Shown: piece after piece, positions 1 through 7,444 of the stretch
How positions within the stretch are numbered: the first letter of the stretch is position 1
How the letters are laid out: every line of letters starts with the position of its first letter
NCBI GenBank assembly: GCA_036940085.1
Contig: JALLBK010000222.1
Location: 1-19,553, forward strand
Direction: 5' to 3'
DNA length: 19,553 bases
From: Discostella pseudostelligera
Lineage: Eukaryota > Bacillariophyta > Thalassiosirophyceae > Thalassiosirales > Thalassiosiraceae
The notes under the pieces: generated by a model
Database searches by the model: none
The model's input: the letters and a program-made list of their open reading frames with translations, nothing else
Told to the model about the DNA's origin: nothing
Position numbers and translations under genes: made by a program

Positions 1-1
1 A

Positions 2-583
2 CAAAATATATTACGTCGGACAAGGAATCATATTGGTCATCGGAGACAATTGGGTTCGGCCACAGCCTTTGGTATTGCTGCATCCTTGAGTGCATCTGCT
101 GCGATACTTAGTTGTATACGAATAGATACGGTTTATGGGAAGACACATTGGGAAGCATTGTCAGACTGGACTAACATGTTACGATATGCGAGTGTACACA
201 TGTATGCAATAAGCTCAATGTTCACATTGTGGAAATTAAAAACATCGACATCGTCGTCGTCGACCTTTTGGAGTTTGGAGAATCAAAACAACCTTTCGGA
301 GGAGGAACAACGAATCGCTATTGCAATTAATGATAGCGCCGCACGATGGCATTCCAATGTGGAATTTCTTGGAGGTCTTGGCGATGTTCTCTTCGGGATA
401 GCGACGGTGGTAGATATACTTATTCAGGATATTAGTATGTATCACCCGGATGAACTTTCCATTTGGCCGATAGTTCAGGCCGCTGTGTGGAGTTTGGATG
501 CCTTGCTTTACGTACGGAGTGATTGTTTGCACTATGCATCGCCAGCGTATTTTTGGAAAGATCCTTGTGGACATTTAGTGTAA
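2..583 (+). CDS. C-terminal part of an unidentified multi-pass membrane protein
   Basis: The frame is open from the left window edge to a TAA at 581-583, so the true start lies upstream; the first in-window initiator-like codon is only a TTG at 50 and was not chosen. About 193 codons are visible. Four hydrophobic stretches can be read, beginning near LGSATAFGIAASL, WTNMLRYASVHMYAISS, FLGGLGDVLFGIATVVDIL and IWPIVQAAVWSLDALLYV. They are separated by a Ser-rich, charged central loop (STSSSSTFW, then NNLSEEEQR). This suggests a small tetraspan-like integral membrane protein. The spacing resembles uncharacterised membrane proteins common in stramenopile genomes, but I recognise no named family and propose no activity. 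Any upstream exons are outside the window. Confidence 0.6.
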   Translation, partial: QNILRRTRNHIGHRRQLGSATAFGIAASLSASAAILSCIRIDTVYGKTHWEALSDWTNMLRYASVHMYAISSMFTLWKLKTSTSSSSTFWSLENQNNLSEEEQRIAIAINDSAARWHSNVEFLGGLGDVLFGIATVVDILIQDISMYHPDELSIWPIVQAAVWSLDALLYVRSDCLHYASPAYFWKDPCGHLV

Positions 584-2191
584 TATTTTTATGTTTGCTC
601 TTCGTTCTACTTAACTATCTAGAAGTGCATTGTACAATCATATCCAACCTTGAATGTTTGTCACCCATTCGTCGTGCAAACGATGACGCCTGCAACGTGT
701 TACAAGGTGAATCAGGCGAGAGAGGATATGTGCATTTGAAATAGAGGCAATTGACCATCCAGTCTCCCTGCCGCATCGCATCATCGGTGGCAGCTTCCTC
801 CTCATCCTCAGGTTCATCCGACTTGAATAACGATGTCCTTAACCCTTTCCTGCACAGTATGACAAAAGTACGACACGCGCTGACAAAGTTCCATAACTTG
901 TGTAGAAACGATCCAAATCATACACTTCCATGTGCAAGCTGTTCAGATGTACATACGGAGAGGTGGATCAATACCCCCATCAAGTAATGAGCAGATCTTG
1001 TAAAGTAATGGTCGCAACACCGGGCATGAAATATCATTTCAATTATCGTTTAATGATTTATCTACTGCTTTGGAATCGTATCCGTCCGACATTTATTCGC
1101 AAAGTTATGCCTTTTTTATTATCATGATACAAGTGCGGCGATGCCCATTTCAGCCTCGTTTGAACAACCGCAATATCTCCATGTGCATTGAATATTATCC
1201 GATGCCGCTTCTGAGTAATGGTGTGGCTTCTGGGTCAGAATTTTTTGTACAACCTCCAATATTGACAATATTGTGTGTGGGTCCGATTGCGGGCAATCAG
1301 CTCATTTTTGAACCTCATCTTGACGACATCATTTCATGCCATTGTCATTGATTTTCCACACGGGTCTGATAATGAGAGGGTTCTATATGTCATCGAGAAG
1401 GGACGTGCAAGCTACCGAGCGCTGAATCCATCCCTGCCTGGAGATATTTACCATCATCGCCGACGTCGCGTCATAGTTCGGCCCCTTGAATTTCGCACCT
1501 CTACAGCTTAGACCCACATGAGACATCTATTTTATTGCGGATGGCTACAATAATGCACCCGGTTGTTGTCGGCTTCATGGGCTATCGCTATCGTCTCCTC
1601 GAGTTTGGTGTCGAATGGGCGGGTGGTTATTGAGATACGATAATATGGCGACTAGGAATAGGTGCACCGTCGGGCGGATGTCGCCAAGAAAAATTGTGCT
1701 CTGTGCAGGAAAGGGTGAATATTGCGACGTTCGGTGCGATATGAGATGAGTGTGCCGATGCGATTCTCACATCTCAAAAACGCCACCCGCCATCCAGGGG
1801 GCTCTTCTGCTAGTCCTACTCACTCCTACTACTTCTCAGATGCAAGAGTTGCAAACACACGGCAGTCACAACAGGCAGGAAGATGGTTCGCACTTGCTCG
1901 GACATCTTAACGTGCTCTTTCGCAGAGATAAGTAAAAAATAAAGAAAGAGCTTGAAGCTGCTTGAAGTCAATTGCGAATGCCGGATGGAAGATCCTTCCT
2001 CCCTCTGCCACATCAGGCCACATCATAGAGTTATTGTTATGCTAAGTAGGAGTACCTCATAACCTCACAGGTGGAGGCGGATCGGGATCGGTCGGCGTGG
2101 CGGCTGGGCAAATCCCATATCGTAGACTCCTCCTGCCTCCTACTCCTCACTGGCGCTGCTGCTTTGCTTTGGCTTCGGCACCTTCTTCCCT
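584..2191. other. about 1.6 kb without a convincing gene; possible coding relics
   Basis: Only short overlapping frames of 60-95 codons occur here, in all three plus-strand phases (near 751-987, 1070-1351 and 1275-1511). Some pieces look protein-like: a Cys/His-containing stretch (NLCRNDPNHTLPCASC) and a piece around IEKGRASYRALNPSLPGD. The phase changes repeatedly and no splice sites join the pieces cleanly, so this may be a decayed gene or chance. On the minus strand a 30-codon hydrophobic ATG frame (MSEQVRTIFLPVVTAVCLQL) ends near a GTGAGT donor around 1826, but no second exon was found. The last 200 bp should contain the promoter of the gene at 2192. Confidence 0.35.
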
Positions 2192-3601
2192 ATGCAAGCC
2201 AACAAACTAAATGCCCCCGCCTACGCCGGGGCGCGATTTGACATCAATGGCTACTGCATCGCTCACTCCGACGTACGCCTCTGCAGAGTCACCGACAATG
2301 GTCAGTACAAGATTGTGTGCAAGACATGCTTCAAATGCGGCAGTATCGCCCTCGAGACGGACATACACAACATAAAGACGAATGTGCATGGCTACAGGAG
2401 GAAAACTTCCGCGCCGAGAGAGGTTCCAAGCAATCTGTTGACTGCGGGTGGGTTGAAGAACAAGGCAATTGAACGCACCTTCTCCCGTGGCCGTAGTGGT
2501 AATTACAGTCGAAGTCGAGCGACGAGTGTGCCAACTTCTCGTGGGAGATCTACTACAGCAAGCCCAGACATGATGATGGGCGCCAAACCTTCCACATCTA
2601 GGAGTAAGTCATCCAGCAGAAAGAGCAGTGGTCCCAAAGTAGTATCAAGCAGAGAAACAAAACCCAAGGTCGTCGGGAATCAATTTGACGGTAGCAGTAG
2701 GACAATCGATGGCTTCACTAAAAGTTGCCCCAAATTATCATCCGTGGAGAGTCCAAAGATCAAGAAAGCCGTGCATCAGTTGGTGGACAGAAGCAGCAGG
2801 ACAGTCGATGGCTTGAATAAAAGTTGCCCCAAATTATCATCCATGGAGAGCCCAAAGACCAAGAAAGCCGCGCATCAGTTGATGGACAGCAGCAGCAGGA
2901 CAGTCGATGGCTTGAATAAAAGTTACCATAAATTATCATCCATGGAGAGCCCAAAGACCATGAAAGCCGTGCATCAGATAGATGGTTTGAAACAAGGCGT
3001 TCTAGCATTGCCCAACAGCTCTGGAGGGAGGCATGGAGACACCGACTTTGTCAAAGAGAGCCCATTGACTAGGAAGAATCGGCATCAGATGGTAGATAGT
3101 AGGGCAATCGAACAAGGCTTGCTTGCATTGCCCTACACTCCGGGGGGAAAGTATGGAGACTCCGGCTTTGTCAGCGAGAGCCCATTGACTAAGAAAGATC
3201 GTCATCAGCTGGGTAGTAGGAAAGTTGATCTGAGACAAAGCCCGGGAGGGAAGCATGGTGATTCCGGCCTTGTCAAAAAGAGCCCAGTGACCAAGAAAGA
3301 CCGCCAGCAGCTGGACCATAGAACAATAGATGATTTGAGACAAAGCTTTCAGGCATTGTCCAATAGTCCGGGAGAGAAGCATGGGGATCCTAAATCCTCC
3401 AAGGAGAAGGAGAGACCAAACAATAATGCCTCGACAAGAAAGCGCATCGACCCAGTGTTTTTTCTAGAAGGTCAGTGCAGTAACAGAAATGTCGGGCATC
3501 CGCAGGATAGTGTGATGGGCATTGAGGTTCGCACACAAAACGTCGTTGCATTGCCCAACAGCTCCGCAAGGTTAGCGAGGCGGAATTCGAGCAATCCATA
3601 A
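2192..3601 (+). CDS. Ser/Lys-rich repeat protein with N-terminal CxxH/CxxC cluster, function unknown
   Basis: Intronless, 469 residues, ATG at 2192, TAA at 3599-3601. Residues 16-50 hold a compact conserved-looking segment, FDINGYCIAHSDVRL then CKTCFKCG. C22-x2-H25 and C46-x2-C49 could bind one zinc ion, and I recall similar N-termini in many diatom proteins of unknown function. Residues 70-165 are basic and Ser/Arg-rich (SRGRSGNYSRSRATS). Residues 168-400 consist of degenerate tandem repeats; a shared core of the form ESPxTKKxxHQL occurs six times (starting near 186, 219, 252, 289, 329 and 363). Each core has an SP dipeptide followed by lysines, like minimal SPxxK sites of proline-directed kinases. 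No membrane segment or signal peptide is seen. It faces the E(z) gene tail to tail, 183 bp apart. A nuclear or cytoskeletal disordered protein is plausible, but no function is claimed. Confidence 0.7.
   Translation: MQANKLNAPAYAGARFDINGYCIAHSDVRLCRVTDNGQYKIVCKTCFKCGSIALETDIHNIKTNVHGYRRKTSAPREVPSNLLTAGGLKNKAIERTFSRGRSGNYSRSRATSVPTSRGRSTTASPDMMMGAKPSTSRSKSSSRKSSGPKVVSSRETKPKVVGNQFDGSSRTIDGFTKSCPKLSSVESPKIKKAVHQLVDRSSRTVDGLNKSCPKLSSMESPKTKKAAHQLMDSSSRTVDGLNKSYHKLSSMESPKTMKAVHQIDGLKQGVLALPNSSGGRHGDTDFVKESPLTRKNRHQMVDSRAIEQGLLALPYTPGGKYGDSGFVSESPLTKKDRHQLGSRKVDLRQSPGGKHGDSGLVKKSPVTKKDRQQLDHRTIDDLRQSFQALSNSPGEKHGDPKSSKEKERPNNNASTRKRIDPVFFLEGQCSNRNVGHPQDSVMGIEVRTQNVVALPNSSARLARRNSSNP
2693..2980 (+). 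repeat. in-frame 99-bp tandem repeat, three copies
   Basis: Three copies start at 2693, 2792 and 2891 (the last slightly short). Each encodes 33 residues of the pattern SSRTVDGLNKSCPKLSSMES followed by PKTKKAAHQLMD. Copies 2 and 3 are nearly identical at the DNA level and copy 1 is more diverged, which points to stepwise duplication. Confidence 0.85.
2987..3391 (+). repeat. in-frame degenerate repeat block, about four copies of 33-40 codons
   Basis: Units carry LALPxSxGGKHGDSGFVxES then PLTKKDRHQL. The spacing is 40, 33 and 40 codons because the third unit lacks the LALP segment. The ESPxTKKxxHQL core is shared with the preceding 99-bp repeat, so both blocks probably descend from one ancestral unit. 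Confidence 0.75.
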
Positions 3602-3784
3602 TTAATCTGTACAACAATATCAAATAGTGGGTGAAAAGCCCTCACTTCTTTCATCTTTCATCAATTACATCTAAAAGACAATTACTTCTGACCATTATCG
3701 TTCCTAGTATCGGTCCCTAGTAGGCCTGTTGAGAATTGGTGCTGGTAAATTAATGTTTTGTTGTTTGCTCTTTCAATCTATGAA

Positions 3785-6700
3785 CTAATTCTTCTTTCGT
3801 CCATCGACATTCTTCTTCATCCAATCAAAGTGAATTGAATGGTCTGGTTTAAAGATCAGTTCGTTGTCGATTTTATCGTCATACCGATAATCAAAAAAGA
3901 GCTGACGCGGGATGCAAATTAGTAGATGTACGAACAAACAGACAGACAGACAGAACTAAGCAACATCATTTGTCTTACCTCGCTCTGTGGATCAATGTCA
4001 TGTTTTGCAAAAAAGCCTATCCGACTATCCCCATTTACATGAACCACTTTCGGTTCAATATTTGGGGTGGAACTGCAAGCAAACCAGAAGAATTGTTAGT
4101 AGACAGTAACGATTCACTCTCCATGGCGTATGATCAAGTACTGCTCACCTATGATTGATGAATCTGGCTTTGTTCCCTTTCCTCGTGGCATCAATCACCG
4201 TGTCGGAATTGAGATTGAACAAATAGCTGGCAATGGAAATTGTCGTTAGAAAATATTCCAAGGGATTGGAAGGAGGGCATGTATTGCAATAAACCTCACC
4301 TCATGTTCAGTTTGTCATATACCACCCCACGCCTTTCGGCTTCTTCTTGAGAAATTCGTTCGCCTACATATTCCAGCACAAAATCACCCTTCTTCAATGC
4401 ATGCTTTGTAAAGAGGCCCCATCCAGCCTCCTCGATGATAGATTTGGCAACCAACGTATGAGCTCGCCTCCCCATGCTAATGTTATCATTACGACACCTT
4501 TGTCCGTCACCAGCGGGTGCATCCGGCGGATCACTGCATGCACCACATGTTCGACAAAGATCTGGATCACATTCGCGATTGGCAGCATAGCAAGGACACG
4601 AATACAATCGACATTGGCCAGCTTTACACTCACAGCCACGGAAGAAGTTTGGGCTCTTGTTTCCATAACCACAATGCTTCGTGCAAAAGAAACCATTCCG
4701 AATGCAGCTACAAGTCTCCTCATTGCAGGGTTCGTCGTGATCACAGGGTAAAAATTCCGGATGGATGATTTTGCTTTGAATGTGCCGCAGCCAGTTTTGA
4801 TTGTAGTTCTTCATCGAGGTGTACGCGCAATTTCTATTTCGGCTTCCATGTTTCTTCCTCGCTGGTTCTGTGAAGACGAAATTTCGGGGAGGCAATATTA
4901 TCTCTTCCGCTTTCACAAACGCATCGACTGTCTCTGGCGGAATCCCGATTGTCTCAGCCATTTTTCCAATATCTCCTTGGAAGATTAGGTGTGCACGTCG
5001 GCAAATAGATTTTTGGGTTGGTGTGAGTTCTACTTTGGGTGTGAGTTTCATTTTGTCATCGGGTCGCAATAGTCCTTGGAAGGTGAGAAACGCACGTCGA
5101 CAAACGGATAGCTCAGAGGTGGTTGTCGGTTCTTCGGCGCCACCTTGCGAAACACTATAATTCGGAACATTAGAAATATCCTTGTCAATCTGAACAAAAG
5201 GTTAAGTATGCAAAATTTAAGGATGCGGTTTCAGACTTCTAGAGATACGCGAGCACGAGAATCCATTATCTCTCACTCACCTCTTTCCAATGCCCATCTT
5301 TTTCCTTTTGGACAGCCAATTCACCAAGCAAATCAAGACTTGCCTGTGGTAAATTTCCATGAACCGCGCAGTCATATGTGAAGCATCGACGGCAAAACAA
5401 ACTGCGGTACGAATCCATAATTACTGCATAGGGTATTGTTGCCCCCTCCGTGCCCCGTGCAACGAAATTCCTCTTGGGACTCGATGGCAGTCCTCCTGCC
5501 TTGTGGTGGTGGTTGCTATTATTTGGATGGTCCTCGCTAAAGGATGATGCCCTGCATCTATGATGGTCTTCACTAAAGGATGATGCTCTGGATCTATGAT
5601 GGTCCTCACCAAACGATGATGCTCTAGATTTCTTGTCTCCGTCCCGTAAAACAAAACAGGCGGAATGCCGCTCGTGCACTCTCTCCAAATCGACGTTGGT
5701 CAACTCTGTCAATAGCAAATGAATCCTCTTCAGCATTTTTACATGGAGCTGTCGTGGTGTGATTGGCGCCTTCCTCTCTGCACTGTCGTAAACATTGTTG
5801 TTGTCATCGTCGGATACACTCTCCGAGGAGGTACTTTCATGAAAGATTTCCACATCCTCAAACAAATGTGGCTTTTGCACTGCCATTAATTTCAGCACTG
5901 CATCGATCGTGTCTTTTGTCTCCTTCTCTTGATATGGCGGGCCAAATTCATACAGTTGCTCTCGTTTTTTAGTATCATATAATTCCGAAAATATATCCTC
6001 ATTGACACCATCTCCGAGGTAGGGAACATGATTGAGTATTGGTTCATCGTCCACGGCGATGGTCGATTTGAGAAATATCATAGAGGAGGATTTGGGACGG
6101 AAGGCGTGTGCTCCCTCGATGAGTAATGGTTGGTGCGTGGTGGTGATTGTTCCCGCTCCTCCACCCCCATTATTACTACTACTGCTGCTTTGTTTGATGG
6201 TTACTGTATAGTCTTTTTTACCCGATTTGGACAAGTTGGGTGGTGGTGCACATGCATTGCGAGAATCAGTAGCATCAGTGGCAGTAGTAGTATTGTCGGT
6301 GGAGGCGCCATCATCGTCGTCTCGACTTTTTAGTAGTGACGGCGAAAAGATAATGTGATGCATGGGACAATTATTGGATGGTAGTCGAGGAAATATCAGT
6401 GTCTTTGTGCTAGTTTGGCGTACACTATGATCCCGATTTGATGTTGAGCCATCATCGCCATTTCCTCCCCTACCATTGCAGCTTGTCTCTGCAACATGTG
6501 TAGGCGATGCGATGGGAATGCTACCACTTCTACGCCTTTTGTGTGGGTTTGCAGCCATTTCAATTTGATCAAAGATTGTCCGTCGTCGCTTCGTCGTGCC
6601 GCTGGATAGATTTGATGGCCTTGTTTCCTGGCAAGCATTGTTGCCAGCGATGCTGTGGTGTGTCGCCTCCTCCCTGCCCTTGCGTAACAACTCATCGATC

Positions 6701-6990
6701 ACTCTATCTCGACTGGCTGCTACGACATCCCGTACCAATCGTTTGCGCTTTAAATCACGCTCCTGCCTGACCTGTTTGTAGGCTGCTCGTACCGCATTAT
6801 CAATGGAAACAAATGATTTGTGGGTGGAATTAATTTTGGAGGATGCTGATTCGGGAGAATGCTGTTGCTTCAACCCTTTCGTCGCTGGTGATGGGCTAAA
6901 CGATGGTGCGACAAGGCACGCCTTTGTGGGAGTCTCGGGCGCATCTGACGCTTTGCTGATATCGCCGTCGGAGGAGGAGGAATTCACCAT
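3785..6990 (-). CDS. E(z): Enhancer-of-zeste histone H3 lysine-27 methyltransferase (PRC2 catalytic subunit), five exons
   Basis: Exons by my splicing: 6990-5281, 5189-4300, 4226-4149, 4072-3979 and 3901-3785. Introns are 91, 73, 76 and 77 bp, all GT-AG, and phases match to give 962 residues. ATG is at 6990 ([10 protein letters not shown]). Residues 1-300 are low-complexity with basic clusters (KRRR). Residues 312-326 ([15 protein letters not shown]) resemble the EZH2 segment around its DDE and PY residues. Residues 531-544 ([14 protein letters not shown]) match the E(z) MCSS motif. The Cys-rich CXC region is about 719-788. The SET domain is about 814-931, with GWGLF at 826, EYVGE at 843, RFINHS at 888-893 (catalytic NHS) and FFDYRY at 926-931. 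Family knowledge: it transfers methyl from S-adenosylmethionine to H3K27 for Polycomb silencing, and H3K27me3 by E(z) is known in diatoms. Oddities are an internal 99-nt duplication and a 12-residue triplicate. All key motifs are present, so it is probably functional. Confidence 0.93.
4975..5109 (-). repeat. imperfect direct duplication (36-nt blocks, 99-nt offset) in E(z) exon 2
   Basis: Blocks 4975-5010 and 5074-5109 match at 27 of 36 positions by eye, including CCTTGGAAG and GCACGTCG in the same register. They encode [12 protein letters not shown] (from about residue 598) and [12 protein letters not shown] (from about 631) in the SANT2-like region before the CXC domain. The linker between them, with [13 protein letters not shown], is itself repetitive. 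Confidence 0.8.
5526..5633 (-). repeat. 36-bp tandem repeat, three copies, inside E(z) exon 1
   Basis: Copies start at 5526, 5562 and 5598 on the plus strand. They encode three 12-residue units of the type [12 protein letters not shown] (about residues 454-490), just upstream of the MCSS motif. This is probably a flexible Ser-rich insert; RASS is a basophilic-kinase-like context. Confidence 0.85.
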
Positions 6991-7137
6991 TTTACTTTAG
7001 TGTAGGAGGACGCGGTGGAGGGCGCCGATGGCCGGCGGCCGTCTGCCATGGTGCACGTGCATTATTGTGATTGCGGCGGGAGAGGGAGGTCAGGACAGAC
7101 TTACAGACAAATACGGAGAAATTGGCCATTCGGAGGC

Positions 7138-7153
7138 GGAATTCCGGAATTCC
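7138..7153. repeat. perfect 16-bp palindrome in the E(z) upstream region
   Basis: GGAATTCCGGAATTCC is self-complementary and made of two abutting GGAATTCC palindromes, 148-163 bp upstream of the E(z) ATG. It could be a dimeric binding site; no factor is assigned. Confidence 0.6.
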
Positions 7154-7185
7154 ATTTAGTACTGATTCCTACGTTGTAGATTTCC

Positions 7186-7196
7186 TTCCCGCCAAA
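7186..7196 (-). promoter_or_regulatory. candidate E2F/DP site upstream of E(z)
   Basis: The plus strand reads TTCCCGCCAAA, the exact reverse complement of the E2F consensus TTTGGCGGGAA, 196 bp upstream of the E(z) ATG. EZH2 is an E2F target in animals and diatoms encode E2F/DP proteins; use of this site here is inference. Confidence 0.45.
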
Positions 7197-7444
7197 TTAT
7201 TACAGTGCATAACACCTGGCTCTTGAGGGCTCTTGTTGACGTCACTTCCTGAGCAGTACAGTTCTACGTAATTGTCTTAGGTCTGTAACTTGTCCGGACT
7301 TTACTCTGGAGCCGGAATTCACATTCATGCGTATCATGACCATGACCTCCGGCCGTCGATAATGCCATACGATATCAATGTCAAAGTCCTCATAGCTGTT
7401 GCCCAGCTTTCTATTAACTGCCACTCCAAGGAGTTCAATCAGCA

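Larger units (their letters stand above)
6991..7444. promoter_or_regulatory. divergent upstream region of E(z)
   Basis: This is 454 bp between the E(z) ATG and the ATG relic of the pseudogene. It contains a perfect 16-bp palindrome at 7138-7153 and an exact E2F-type motif at 7186-7196, listed separately. No credible coding frame was seen. No TATA box was assigned. Confidence 0.5.

Noticed and set aside
3002..3382. 126-codon minus-strand frame with repeated SQWALFDK-like units
   Set aside because: Mirror image of the plus-strand coding repeats; its repetition is inherited from the sense repeats.
2693..3391. CRISPR-like array
   Set aside because: Repeats are in-frame, abutting and degenerate at codon level, with no spacers; they are protein repeats.
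3939..3954. (CAGA)4 tetranucleotide tract as a regulatory element
   Set aside because: It lies in E(z) intron 4, where on the coding strand it simply forms part of the pyrimidine-rich tract before the acceptor.
3970..4158. 62-codon plus-strand frame starting with a TTG
   Set aside because: Antisense to E(z) exons 3-4; the minus strand here encodes RFINHS and the following SET strands with clean splice sites.
4347..4751. 134-codon plus-strand frame
   Set aside because: Antisense to the conserved E(z) CXC and SET coding region; no protein-like features.
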